64,000 bases of DNA from Chlorokybus atmophyticus (taxonomy: Eukaryota; Streptophyta; Chlorokybophyceae; Chlorokybales; Chlorokybaceae). The notes beneath the pieces were generated by a model. That model was given only the letters and a program-made list of their open reading frames with translations. It was not told the DNA's origin and did not search any database. Of the stretch, positions 1-11,951 are shown piece after piece. The DNA lies in NCBI GenBank assembly GCA_009103225.1, contig RHPI01000890.1, forward strand, positions 213,579 through 277,578, in the 5' to 3' direction. Each line of letters begins with the position of its first letter. Position 1 is the stretch's first letter. The translations under genes and the position numbers were made by a program.

Positions 1-1172
1 TACTGGTTGTTGACAAAATAACCCACATTATACACATAAACACGCATACTATGGGCGGCCCACACGCATGTCCATTATATCAAGAATACACTTTATTCAT
101 AGCACCGTATTGTACTCATGTGTACCAATAAACGCAAATGTCGCCACTGTATTTTTTGCACTGCTATACGTTGTAGATACGTATGCATGTAATGTTTATA
201 GATATAGAGTGCCATTGGGCACAATATATCAGGACATATATGTATTATAACAATTCTGATGTAGACAATAACCTTGGGGCGGTTGTACCCTCAAACTTTG
301 AGGCTCAATGCCTCATCATCGCGGCTGATTGACAACTTGTCACGGCCAGAAGCATAACGCTCCAAGCTGGAGTGGGTGCCATGACGTCGCGTGGCGTGAT
401 GCACAGCACCTTACCACCTTGGCAGGCTGGCCATGGTCCGGCGTACGGCAAACACGCACAATTGAGCAAGTGTCAGTCATGTCACAGCCTCTGTCCCCAC
501 CTGATTGCCCTTTGATCCGTGACAAGTTGCTGACAGAATGCGATGTCCCGGTTCCCGTGCACTCGGTGTAAGAATCTTACTAGGGATGAGCTCGGTGAGG
601 TCCTCGCGCAGATGGTAGGCATGAGGATAGCCTATTTGACCACTTTCCCAAGTTGTCAATGTCTTATGGGGACACCACCAGTGCCACTAAGATGCTTATA
701 AGACAAGGCAGAGCTTCCATGCAGTGTTGAGCCATATCCCTGCTGTGGAGGGTAGCTCAGCAGCCAACGCTGCCAAGCTGCGTCACTGACTGACAGCTGG
801 TGCTGTGCCTCCATCAAAGCGCTTAGCTGAGCGGGCGTTTCACTGTTGAGCGTTGCTGTCGTCTGTGCTCGCGTAAAGGTAGGTCGGGAAAGATAGCGAC
901 ACACGGTACAGGTGGGTTCTGTCACAGCACACTATGCTGTTCATGGGGGAGCAAAGCAACAGGCTGTTGCCAACAGCTGAACTCAGAAGCAGAGTAGCAT
1001 GCTTGCTTTGCATTGTGTGAGGTTGCTCCAGTGGAAGAGGGCTCAGGCAGGCACTTACATGCATCCATGCTTGTGTCTTGCTCCCGACTGCTTTTCTAAC
1101 TGTAACTGGTGTTTCTCCACACCACCTGCTTGACAGCTGACAGGTGTGGCCTGCTCCTGCTTGACCGCCGCA
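1..1172. other. Upstream flank, no gene recognised
   Basis: Only short frames without recognisable protein features are present on either strand. The last part is presumably the promoter and 5' leader of the gene that starts at 1173. Confidence 0.5.
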
Positions 1173-2321
1173 ATGACCGTGAACGAGGTGGTGCCGCCCT
1201 CTCCCCCGGCCGCTGTGGTCGCTACATTCGGCCCCAGGGACGGCGGCAGCTACGCCTCCGCCGCTGTGCAGACGCTGAAACGCCAGCCAGGTTACACAAA
1301 TTGCTGTGACCTGTTGACCAATGCCTGTTGTGTCTCAGCACTGCAAGCATTGCTATGGCCTTCAGACGGTGTCATAGAAACAGGCTGCACAGTCTGAGGC
1401 TCATGCATAATTTATAACTACAACTTCCTACCCAGGTGTTGCCAAATGCCTGCTGTTCAAGCGCAATGCGGGCGCTCCAACCATCACCCACGCCATTGTA
1501 CAGGTAATGTGCAAGTGGGGAGTGGAAATGTGTGCTCAGGGCATTGTTTACGCTGGTAAGTTGCAATGTGGCTGCATGCGCAGTGGTTCAACAGCAAAGC
1601 TGAGATGGCTGCGAGTCTGAACGCCGCAGCCGACACATGGGCACAATTGGAGTCGGGCTGCGATGTGTTTTACAAAGACACGCTCACCCTCGAGAAAGAG
1701 GTGTGGCATGAATGGGCATCGGTCTTGCTCATACCCGCAACGGCTTGACATGTGTGTTCGACCAGACGCTGGTGAAGAAGCCAACCGAGAGCAGCGACCT
1801 GCTATTCATCGTTGGCTTTGAGATTCCAAGTGACAAGATCAATGACCTTGTTGACGACTGGTTCCAGGTGAGAAGTGAGCGAGGCGCTAATGATACCAAT
1901 GACACATGCATTGGCAAGTTGATTGTGCTGACAGAACCAGTTGTGACCGCCTGTGCAACAATGACGCGCTATGCTTTGTTCTGTCCATGCAGGCCATGCC
2001 AGTTGTAGCAAAGGCCGAAGGGTTCCGCACCGCATCGATGTACAAGACAACCGCAGACAGGCCTGAGGAACTGCCGCTGCCTTTCTTCAACCTTGCCTGG
2101 TGATCTAAACCATTGCAACCGTTGTTTCATGGTTGTATCATTGATTTCTCTGCTGAGGCATGCATGGTACAGTATACGCATGTTGATACCAAGCTGCTTT
2201 GATCAGGTGGCAGTCTAAGGAGTCGTTGGATGCTGTGCTGGTAACTCCGGAGAGCAGAAGAGCACACGCTCATCAAGTGTATGTTGTGCGCAAGACCTTC
2301 GTTGGTGCTTTGGTGGAGTAA
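1173..2321 (+). CDS. Putative tandem dimeric alpha/beta-barrel (ABM-like) protein
   Basis: Six exons fit: 1173-1290, 1436-1503, 1584-1700, 1766-1867, 1993-2099 and 2207-2321. All junctions are GT-AG and keep phase, giving 208 residues. The second half (about residues 105-208) reads as a ferredoxin-like dimeric alpha/beta barrel: a strand LLFIVGFEIP, a helix ending in WFQ, EGFRTASMYK, PFFNLAWWQSKESLDAV, and a final VYVVRKTFVG. The first half repeats the layout more weakly: VVATFGP strand, a helix, AKCLLFKR, then THAIVQWFNSKAEM. I infer a duplicated antibiotic-biosynthesis-monooxygenase-like module. No substrate or pathway can be given. The 1993-2099 donor was placed before an in-frame TGA at 2101 because splicing to 2207 restores the WW-containing strand that such folds show. 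The last exon could instead splice at 2277. No targeting signal is obvious. Confidence 0.6.
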
Positions 2322-4989
2322 GGTCAAAACTCCGCCCTACCCTTCTGCTCGTTTTTCACGTGCACGTGCGTGTGTTGATGTTGTATATACATACATTACA
2401 AGCAGCTACAGGTCTTTGATCATTGCGAATGCCTCAATCCGGCATAAGCATTGCTGTCTTGAGTGTGTCTGTGTCGTTTGCCCAGGCTCGCGGTGCTTCA
2501 GGGTTGACAAAATGACTATGGTTTGTTTATTGTGTATGTAAGGCAAACCTTCCAGACACGACGCACACACGCTCACAAAGTGATCTGGCAGGAGCCATTC
2601 GCATCAACCACAAGTATGAAATCAAGCTACTCATACGCAATGCTAGGGCCTTTGTAAATGGTGAGAGTCAGGCTTGTCTCTGCATGTGCTTTCACACTGT
2701 AAGTGGCACTCAGTTTATTTTCAGAGGCTATGTTCGCCTGTTGCGCAAACAGTAGTATTGTTTGTGCATTCGTAAGTCAGCACTGGCGGGGCGATGGAAG
2801 GGGAAGAGGTGGTGGAGCAATATGTGTGGGAGGAGGTAGAGGAGGTGTTGGCTGCATTGCTGTCCGCCGCATGCTGGTGGGCATGTCTAACGGCCGCGTG
2901 CTGGAAGGGCTATTCCAATGCCTGGACAAGCATGCAACGGGCGCCACACACGCAGACACGCACGGGCTGATGCGACACACCTGAGCAGCGATAACAAGCT
3001 TATGCTTTGCTTCGTGCTCCACCATTTTTTGTTTCCATCAAGGTAAGTACAATTAGGTTCCAAGCTACTGCCTGCACATAGCAAGCGTGCTCAGCCTTAC
3101 TTAGCGTTAGGCACGCAAGCATGCTTGCAGGGGATTGGAAGCTCAAGCAAGCTTCATTCAATGTTCTGCAAGTTGGGTAATAACTGATCTCGTCGCCACG
3201 TGCACCAAGCACTCAGTTCACAGCGTGCTGCTGTTGCCTGTTGCCAGCCAAGTTCGCAGCACTGTCCTGTTGTCTTCCATAAGCTTGCGTCGTTTCTGAG
3301 GCTCAGCAAACTGCCGTGCTGAACTCATCCAACAAGCTGGCTTGCAAGCTTTGCGCTTTGCCTACCGCAATCCTGCGCAGTTCTTGCCGGCTGTCCAGCT
3401 TGCTACCAGCAACCGCTTCACATGTTGCGTAATGCACAACCCTTACAGCTAGCAAACATTTGTCTCCTTGTGTGTCAGCCTCAATGCTGAGGCGCACTAG
3501 TCTGTGGCTGGTTATCATCTCACCTAAGTTTACAACTTCATCAGTACAGGGGAACATGGCTCGGGTAACGGGAGAGTGCGGCCGATCGGCCAGGTCCTGG
3601 TGCCAGCAGCGCACCTCACCTCCCTGTAATTGGGACGGTTTCGGTCGAAAAGGAGATGAGGCTGCTCGCGCTGTAGCTCAAGCAGTGTCTGCACCGCATT
3701 GCCACTGCTGTGCTAACTGCTGAACGAGTCGCTAGTCTGTTGCTGGAAAGGCCAGTCGTTAGAGCACACGAGAGGTACGGTGTGGTTTTGCTAGATTCAC
3801 AAGCTATATAACAAGAGTCAAGTCACACACCCATGTGCACATGCACTCCCCACAAAAGCATGCAAGCATTCCCACGCGTGTACACACATGTTCGGGTGGC
3901 CTTGCAGGAAGAAAGCAACTCTTGTGGTCAGGCAGTCGGTCAACTGGACAAGCAGAAACGCATGCTTGCAATCAACCTGCCAACCTGTGCTGCTGAACCA
4001 GCAGTGTGCTTTGAATTGCGGCTAGGGGGTATGCGCACCATCACGCCATTGCAGGCTTCAGCTGCAACATACCAGGGCTGCTGTGCACGATCGCATAGAC
4101 TATGGTATTGGCCATCAGCCACTGTCGCATGTTTTTGCTAGCACAGCATGCTGTCATGAAGCAGCATCGAATCTTGGAAGTGATGATTGGACGTTGATAT
4201 GGTCCAATTTCACATGCATGCTCTCTGACGTGGTGGCTGCATAACAGATCACTCGGCCTGGTCTGCGCTAATGATGAATATGTCAGCAGCCTGCACTGAG
4301 TGGGAATATTGATACAAGCACTAGCACCTTGATCGGGGTGCAAGCAATACATAAAGAACAGCACATTGTGCATGTGTGCATGTATCCTGCCCACTTGATG
4401 AAAAGTATGCTGGCTTGGCGAGAAGCCGGCATACGCAAGCTATATCACCTTGGGGACTGCTATTGACGGAACACTTGAACTCCCAACGGCTGTCAAAGTT
4501 CAAGATTTTCTGACAAAACAGCTGCTGCAGCCAGCCGGTATGTATGTATATACATACATACAACAGCATTACCTGTACATTTCACCAGGCTACTCTCAAG
4601 TTTGGTTGGGGCTAAGCGACGAGCCCGCCAACGACATTACATTATACACTCATGTGTGCGCAAGCGACACTTGCTTAGCAACACCACCCACATAGCATGC
4701 GTACACAGAGATTCAACCAAGACACCATGTGTACACTTCCTAACAGAAGAGACTACAATTGGCGGACGCGATCCAGAGTAACTTAGGCCATGCAAGCCTT
4801 CAAACCATTGCTGCAGCTGCACCCTCTTACCACCAACATTGTTATGATGCGGGCCATGATGAGCGGCATCTCGAGCACGCTCAAACCCACTTGCAGTGCT
4901 TCCTGCCGCATCTGCCGCAGTGACTGCGAACAATAAAAGTTACAAAGGCAGGTTGAAGACAGCCTTTATAGCGGTGGCAGTTGAGCATA
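2322..4989. other. Unresolved stretch with exon-like segments
   Basis: No complete gene could be built. Two stretches look exon-like on the plus strand: about 2544-2660, which ends at a good GT donor and encodes ...HKYEIKLLIRNARAFVN, and 4450-4540, which encodes ...LPTAVKVQDFLTKQLLQPA before GTATGT. Neither connects convincingly to a start or a stop, and neither is a family I recognise. TGTAA at 2536 may be the polyadenylation signal of the preceding gene. Confidence 0.3.
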
Positions 4990-5045
4990 ATAACAGCCCT
5001 TATCGCTATTATTACACATATGGGATGGGGCACATATGAATCATG

Positions 5046-5176
5046 TGGCTCCCCCTATAATAGCGACCTTTGCTGCCATGGCCTAGTGGTTAAGGCGCCA
5101 ATGCTATCACATGATAATGCCAGCGGAGCTGAGCGGCCTAGGTTTGAATCCCATGGGGACTTGAGCTGTTGGCGGC
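5046..5176 (+). repeat. tRNA-derived SINE-like element, copy 1
   Basis: The segment holds a leader (GTGGCTCCCCCTATAATAGC), then GCTGCCA, a box A-like TGGCCTAGTGGTTAAGGC at 5079-5096, and a box B-like GGTTTGAATCCC at 5141-5152. TGGCGGC at 5170-5176 could pair with GCTGCCA at 5072-5078 as a degenerate acceptor stem. The spacing of the T-arm to that stem is too long for a working tRNA. Three other copies of the leader plus box A occur in this window, which marks it as a dispersed, tRNA-related repeat and not a tRNA gene. Confidence 0.65.
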
Positions 5177-5555
5177 CGTAAAGTCGATGTAAGGCATATT
5201 ATGACACGTAACGCTTTTAATGATTAACATTGATCGTTGAAAGCGTTATGCGGGGTTGCACCCGTTGAAATGACGGTAACTACAACCGTTTGAGCGGTCG
5301 CGGGCTTCCTCAATGATTGGTTATCAACGCGCACTGACGAGGGCCTGATGTCCCTGTGTGAATGAGTACGAAGGTCATGCGTGCGACTTGTTGGTCGCGG
5401 ATAGGTCGCGGCGAGCTCAATACTTGACATGGGCAACTTGCCCACGATGGTCGCATGGCGACGACCCCATGCGTATCGGGTTGAGAAGAATGTAACATAT
5501 ATGGGACTTCCTTATATGTCTTATATATATCTAAGTGGCTAATATAAGACATATA

Positions 5556-5610
5556 TGGCTTCCTTTATGGCAACGGCTTTTGCTGCCATAGCTTAGTGGT
5601 TAAGGCACCG
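5556..5610 (+). repeat. tRNA-derived SINE-like element, copy 2 (5' part)
   Basis: The leader TGGCTTCCTTTATGGCAACG is followed by TTTTGCTGCCATAGC and TTAGTGGTTAAGGCACC, matching copy 1 at 5046 with scattered changes. No box B is visible downstream, so the copy is truncated or decayed. It lies about 380 nt after copy 1 in the same orientation. Confidence 0.55.
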
Positions 5611-7484
5611 TACTACAGCTATTAACTTTGACTTCTTGTGCGTGCTGACGCCGCGCATCGTGTAAAAGCGCTGTGATCGTCTTGAGAGGTCCATGACATC
5701 ACGCACGTGAGTGTGTTGCAAATGCAAGACACGTGGCACTAGACTCTAAGTCAAAATAGCCACACTATAGTTACGACCTCGAATTTAAGTCCAATGAAAC
5801 CTTTGTACCCAAACGTTCCAAAAAAAGACCGCCATACTCTCGCACTGCTCAATGGCATTTGCTGGCGCTAGCAAAAATTACCCACCTCAGCAAGGTACTT
5901 GCTTTTGTCATCAGCTTCAAACCTAACCACTCCCACAGACGCTAGTACATGTAAACCAGCAACCAAATGGATGGGGCCTAGCCCAAGCAAAGGTGCCCCT
6001 CAATAGCACCCATTTGACGCCGCATATTATTATGGTACATGACTTGACTTCATCGATCTCTCTCCGCAAGTCCGTTGCTAACGTCTATATCTTTGTTATG
6101 TTGTCGCCAAAATTTTAGTAGTACCCCTTAAAAACATGAAGCAGAGTTAGTGCAACAGTATACATCATTATCCTTGTGGAGCTTTATATTGTTGAAACCC
6201 CTAATAAACATCCCGTGGAAGTTAAATGCTGTGCATTATGTGCGCAAAACGAGTTCAATTCAATAACACATGACAGCTATATATGCTCGCCATGCAAGCC
6301 ACCGGTATCAACACCGCTACCATTGCTAAAATGGGTGGTAAGTTGTTCACAACACGATTTAAGTTAATCTGCGCTAGCTATGGGGAGAATAGATGTCAGC
6401 ACATGTAAGGCCGAACTAAACCGTTTACAATACTCAACGTGAATGGCACTCAAAGTGAGCAATTACAAAAGCTGAGCACATATGAAGAAAAAACACAACC
6501 TCATAAATATTTTGTCAAGCAGCATCCAACATACAGTCGACACATTTAATGCGCATCACTTGTGGCTGTTGACTGCCGCCACTACTTGCGCCGCCACCGT
6601 TGCTGCGGTCACAGGCACGGGGCTGATCAATATAATGAGTATGGAGGCCATTTAATCTGACGGTTGTCATTCAATAGAGTTCATATCGCACTCACTGCCG
6701 TTTGCAACGGTTGTCATAGGCTTAGGGTTTGACGAACCGTTCAGCACACTTTGGCGGAGTTTGACCGCATACATTCGAAATAGGAAGTGCCAAGCATGTC
6801 ATGTGATGTGGGGTAACATTGGGTGGTAGTAAACTATTACCAATGGTGACTTACTAGCGGTAACAACTTACCATGGTTAATGTGAGCACGCTCCATGCTC
6901 ATGAGAGAAAAAGTCCAAGATTGTTGGCGTAAACACGCAACCTGAACAGGTAGCGCAACATCTGGTATAATCAATCATCTTAACAATGGCCAGAGTCAAG
7001 CAAAGACGTGCACCGCCAAGGAGTTGAAACTCAGCAGGAATTTGAACTCACAAACAGTTGGCCTCAACAATTGCTAAGGTAAGGTTATTTGCAATTAACC
7101 TTACGTTGGGGATCACACCTGCCATGTCGACTAGCAACCCAGTCATCACCGCGTTGCTGTTGGACACAATAAAGAACTTCAAAGCGTAACTGACACACAC
7201 AGACTTACTGCATATGCAGCGCAACCAACTTTGTGCTCTACTTGAATGCAATTGCGTTACACGCCAAAGGAAGTATCAATGTTAATGTTGAAAGGAAGGG
7301 TGTCATGGGTACAATGGGCAATTGCAATGATAAGACGCCTTCCATGCAACCCGAACTTTCCAAGCTAAGCAAGATTGCAGGAAGTCATTGTAAACGGCTC
7401 AACTCACTCATGCACGGCGGCAAGCTCTTGAGTCCTTCCTCGATCAAAGCGCTTGGTGGCCATTGACGTCGAAGAGGCTTCTTT
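5611..7484. other. AT-rich intergenic DNA, no gene seen
   Basis: Only short frames on both strands, no recognisable protein and no clear exon chain. Base composition is richer in A and T than the gene regions. Confidence 0.4.
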
Positions 7485-7505
7485 CGTCGCCAACGATAGC
7501 GCAAC

Positions 7506-7552
<47 letters not shown>

Positions 7553-7618
7553 GTATATATATATATGTGTGCGGGAGTTAAAGCCATGGCTGTCGTCGTT
7601 GCGCTATCGTTGGCGACG
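7485..7618. repeat. 24-bp perfect inverted repeat around a TA microsatellite
   Basis: The arm at 7485-7508 begins CGTCGCCAACGATAGCGC, and its exact reverse complement lies at 7595-7618. Between them are a long TA dinucleotide run (from 7509) and a short unique piece. Neither arm extends outward or inward beyond 24 nt. The translated YIYIYI frames here are products of the TA repeat and are not genes. Confidence 0.75.
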
Positions 7619-7900
7619 TATATATGTATATATATATACATATATATATATGCGTAATATGTGTATACGTATATCTTCGTGCGTGTGCGTGTGTGTGTGT
7701 ACCAAGTGTGCCATGAGGGATACACCATGTATGACACATGCATCATTGACAACGTGCACTCGCACCAAGCTCACTTAAAACATGACCACCGGGCTAGTCA
7801 CTAGCCGCCTACCTCATTACCCGTAACCCTAGTGCCCAACCCTGTCACTTGGTCATGCATGCATGGATGAACGATCACATACGCATACGCCTCGGTCAGC
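7619..7900. other. Intergenic, TA and TG simple repeats
   Basis: A second short TA-rich tract (7619-7655) and a GTGTGT run near 7682-7700. No gene is seen. Confidence 0.4.
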
Positions 7901-7980
7901 GGTCAGCGCCCTTTTTGTAGCAGTAGCAACGACAACCGCAACGGATGGACGTGGACTCCCCCTCCCTCCATATCCCCTCG
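7901..7980 (+). repeat. Dispersed repeat family, copy A1
   Basis: This segment shares an ordered set of blocks with 16350-16420 and, reversed, with 16046-16116: GGTCAGCG, then GTAGCAGTAGCAACGACA, then TGGACTCCCCCTCCCTCC. Divergence is moderate. The function is unknown. It ends about 110 nt before the GA microsatellite. Confidence 0.5.
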
Positions 7981-8085
7981 GCCATACCCTCGCCGCCTTG
8001 TCTCGTGTCGTTCAGTTTGCCACTGGTACAATTGGGGTCGTACGCATTGCCAGCACATTAAACGTGTCACACTCACACGCAGTGC

Positions 8086-8091
<6 letters not shown>

Positions 8092-8169
<78 letters not shown>

Positions 8170-8543
8170 NNNNNNNNNNNNNNNNNNNNNNNNNNNNNNN
8201 NNNNNNNNNNNNNNNNNNNNNNNNNNNNNNNNNNNNNNNNNNNNNNNNNNNNNNNNNNNNNNNNNNNNNNNNNNNNNNNNNNNNNNNNNNNNNNNNNNNN
8301 NNNNNNNNNNNNNNNNNNNNNNNNNNNNNNNNNNNNNNNNNNNNNNNNNNNNNNNNNNNNNNNNNNNNNNNNNNNNNNNNNNNNNNNNNNNNNNNNNNNN
8401 NNNNNNNNNNNNNNNNNNNNNNNNNNNNNNNNNNNNNNNNNNNNNNNNNNNNNNNNNNNNNNNNNNNNNNNNNNNNNNNNNNNNNNNNNNNNNNNNNNNN
8501 NNNNNNNNNNNNNNNNNNNNNNNNNNNNNNNNNNNNNNNNNNN

Positions 8544-8594
<51 letters not shown>
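8092..8594. repeat. (GA)n microsatellite with a 374-nt assembly gap
   Basis: Pure GA dinucleotide repeat at 8092-8169 and 8544-8594, separated by N at 8170-8543. The true repeat length is unknown. Long ER/SL frames across it are artefacts. Confidence 0.95.
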
Positions 8595-8599
<5 letters not shown>

Positions 8600-9644
8600 C
8601 AATTTGTCTATGCAATCGGGCACGCAAAGACTCATATGCTTATAAACGATAAACACAACGTGTGCACATCAATCCACGAGTATCATTACAAGCAGGTCGC
8701 ATACCATGTGCTGCTGCAAATACCTGGTCCCACCTAGCCTCCACTCCTACCATGCCCCACATTATGTACATCATGTGCGATATACAAATGCACATGCATA
8801 GAACAGGCCATGAGAGTGTGTATGTGTGTGTGTGCGCCATATACACAAGATACAGACGTTTATGATAAAGTACACAATACAGATACTATAGCTAGAAATG
8901 AACCTAAATAATAGACTCACAGTAGCACACAGCTATAGACAGTGCATGAACTGTGCATATGGGCTGTTATAATTGAGATGTCGTGCATATACAAGGAACA
9001 CCTGCAATACCAACTTGTTGTATTGCATTGCTTATGAACGCGGACTGGGTGTGACGATTATACAGTAACTATGTTATATATGTACATTGCTGACGACTGT
9101 GTGCGACATTGCCCGCCTGCAAACGCGCTGCATGCACGACCAGTACGACACACGCATGCAGAAGCAATGCACATCATGCAAACAAGCTGGTTGGTCACGA
9201 TTGGGCTACCTATAAAAACTAGGTAGCTACCTTTGCTATTGCCCATACCCCATTAATCAACATGCATGCGTAATTACCTGCATAGAAGGCGCGCCATAAT
9301 TACCTAGTGTGTGTAAAGTATATGATGTGAAGATGATCATGGTGAGTGTGCATGGCTGATGTTGGTACGCGCATGCTAGTTGGCTTGCGAGTGCATATTG
9401 CTTGATTTGCATGCGCGCCATGCATGTTGCACCTTTGGTACATAACACTATACAGTGATGTAAAAACCACTCACAGCGACAATCAAACATCAAATTATGC
9501 TATACGTAACGCTATTCGCTATATACACAGATACCAACCCTCACTCTCTACGAAGGCTAGCTACATACGCAATTGCATTGCGCCAGCCAAATACCCTCAC
9601 ATGACTCTGCGCCGCCTGACCAGTCGAGCTTGTTCACTCAAAGT
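8595..9644. other. Intergenic, no gene seen
   Basis: Short frames only. It lies downstream of the PhyH-family gene and probably contains its 3' untranslated region near 9500-9644. Confidence 0.4.
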
Positions 9645-11675
9645 CTATTCTAACTTAATCTGCGGAAACAACTTGCACGTCAACTTTGAGCCATGTGCGA
9701 GCTTCGGGTCCAGTCCGGCCGCCACCCAAGGGTAATGCATGGTCCCTGTTGCAGAAAACGTGAAGGAAACAATATTTCGTGTGTGTGTGTGCACATGCGC
9801 GTGGTGCGCGTGAGGACATGCATGTGCATACTTAGATGCTACACGTGCTTGCATGCGTGCGTGCGTGCGTGTGCCTGCGAGCATGTGAGAGGACACACGC
9901 GTACATGTACACCACTTACCCTCCTTGAGACTGTATCGGACATCATCACCCGTCCACCGCGTGGCGTACCCACGCCGTCTGTTGCTTTTGGAGCTGTTGC
10001 CCGCGGCGCCGTGCACGGTCAGCGCGTGATGCACGACTATGTCGCCGGGAGCCACGTCCCACGAGAGAAGCTCAACCTACGAGTAACTAGTGAGCGAGTG
10101 GACCATATTGTCTCTGATGTTGTATTTGCGCGTGAGCGCGCGCGCATCTGTGTACATGTGCGTGTGTCGCAACACATGCATTGTGGCATGTATTGGGTAG
10201 TAGTGTTACTCACCCCTTGCATGTTGTTGATATCAGGCGGGGGAGGCAAATCCTGACTTGCAGCATAACGGGACTGATCGCCATCGAATCTCGTCACTCT
10301 GATGCAGGTGATGATGTGTTAATGAATGTTCCTGGTACTTATATGACCGCTCATTGCGCTTCCAGTTGTTATTTGGTTGTTGCTTGCTGTTATGAGTGTG
10401 TACCTGTGGAATAGGTTCCAATGATGGGAGCCTTTGACATACGTCACCATTGTCTCCTTCCTCACGTGATCGAGCGCAAGCCACAGTGATATGATCTGAT
10501 TGCCTGTTAGCTGGAGAATGAAGACAATAAACACAGCATCATCAACCTCATCTCAACTATGTGCACACAACATCAACTTGAAGTGATACGATACCACTCG
10601 AAAAGGCCACACAGACACACACACACGCGCATACGAACACACATGTCCACCTGCCAATATGACATGTCGTTGTGCCAGGGCGTCGGTGCTGTTGTGCCGG
10701 GCTCCTTCACAAGCAACTGGTCATAAAAGATGTTCAAAGTGGATGACCTGTTGCCGCAGTAGTGTGTTGAGAGACTTGCTGACACCAAGCAACATATGTT
10801 GCGCATTTCGTCCTTACCGCATCATCCGTTGGGCAATGGCCGGGGCTGGCGAATCGAACACGTAACGCTCAAAGGCGTCATGCCGGCGCCACAAAAACTG
10901 GTCGTCATGAAAACGACCGCCCTGCATTCATGCATAGACTCGGGCTCAAACACGCACATAGATACATGCGCGTATGTGCATATATGTGGTCGTGTACATG
11001 CATGCAAGCATGCGTACGTACGTTCGCACGCACGCACGCACGCACACATACACACATCGGCGCACACGTGTGGGTGGGTGCACGCACTGTTATGTACCCA
11101 CGTGCCCAACCCATGACAAAGCACTACATCCCTGCTACTTACCGATTGTTTAGCTGCATGCTCATCGCACAGCGGCCCTGCGTGGAAAACTGTCATCACC
11201 AAACAAACACTACTACAAAACTGCACACTACCATCCAAATGATCAACCTGTACCTGGATTGCGGAGGTTTGCCTCAGCAGCAGACCTGAGGCGCTCTATC
11301 CAGTCCTGACTTATGGCATTGCGGAGACATATGGCCCCGTCCTGCTCGAACTGCCTCACAGCATCCTCGGACACAACCTCCTTGCTGTAGTTATATACAC
11401 GTTCATTACAGTTTCATAAAGTAATGTGCATGAACTGAAGACAACTACAGTTATACAACTCACATACGCACACACATACGCACAATCACTCGCCTGTCAA
11501 GGTGAACGTCTGCTGGGTTGGTCTCTTTGGCGGAGGTGGCGGCTGCAGCTGCGCTGTGCTGCAAGCGCCATGCTGGTCGCGAACTTTCTAAGACTTCACT
11601 GCACGGTGACAACAGCAACGATGACGCGCACCTGCGCGGCAACGCCGCTGCTACCGCCGCCGCCGCCTTCCACAT
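9645..11675 (-). CDS. Phytanoyl-CoA dioxygenase (PhyH) family protein
   Basis: Nine exons on the minus strand: 11675-11494, 11384-11254, 11177-11143, 10921-10818, 10774-10651, 10510-10404, 10298-10214, 10076-9920 and 9745-9645. They give 341 residues. The family is an Fe(II)/2-oxoglutarate-dependent oxygenase. Visible marks are an N-terminal FEQDGAICLRNA; FYDQLLVKEPG and then WHND, whose H185 and D187 are the facial-triad pair; SLWLALD; YVKGSHHW; and GDIVVHHALTVHGAAGN with the distal His near 278, followed by RRRG with the likely 2-oxoglutarate Arg. The alanine/serine/arginine-rich first about 50 residues look like a mitochondrial or other organelle leader. The substrate cannot be read from sequence. 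Intron 1 appears to use a GC donor (AG|GCGAGT). The exon 4/5 junction has more than one possible position. Introns are packed with TG/CA repeats. The start lies 276 nt from the divergent GPKOW gene. Confidence 0.85.
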
Positions 11676-11951
11676 GGACGCCCCTTTAACCTGCCAAAGG
11701 CTGTACCGGTATGCATGTTGGTACGTACTGTATCATAAGTCCCGGATCAGTCTTTACTGTAAAGTGGTGGTGAGGACTGAAGCCGGCTTTAGAGTAGAGA
11801 GGGTTTCAGGACGCCTGTTAGGGCTTGGCTGGCGGTGTGATTGGCGTGGACGGCCGCGGCAGCGGCGGGGGCGGCGGCGGTTGGGGTGTTCGTGTGCGCT
11901 CCTTTTGGGTGGGCAGGATTGTTGGGGACTACTTGGGAAGGCAGGTTCGGT
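11676..11951. promoter_or_regulatory. Divergent intergenic region PhyH / GPKOW
   Basis: 276 nt separate the two inferred start codons, so any promoters of both genes lie here or inside their leaders. It includes GC-rich sequence at about 11830-11890. No TATA-type element can be assigned with confidence. Confidence 0.45.

Noticed and set aside
5072-5176. A functional tRNA gene
   Set aside because: Box A and box B are present, but box B has lost its invariant C, the T-arm pairs poorly and extra bases separate it from the acceptor-like end; several dispersed copies exist.
7444-7752. YIYIYI frames
   Set aside because: Products of the TA dinucleotide tract.
9693-10256. 187-residue plus-strand frame
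   Set aside because: Runs over PhyH exons and TG-rich introns on the opposite strand; no domain.
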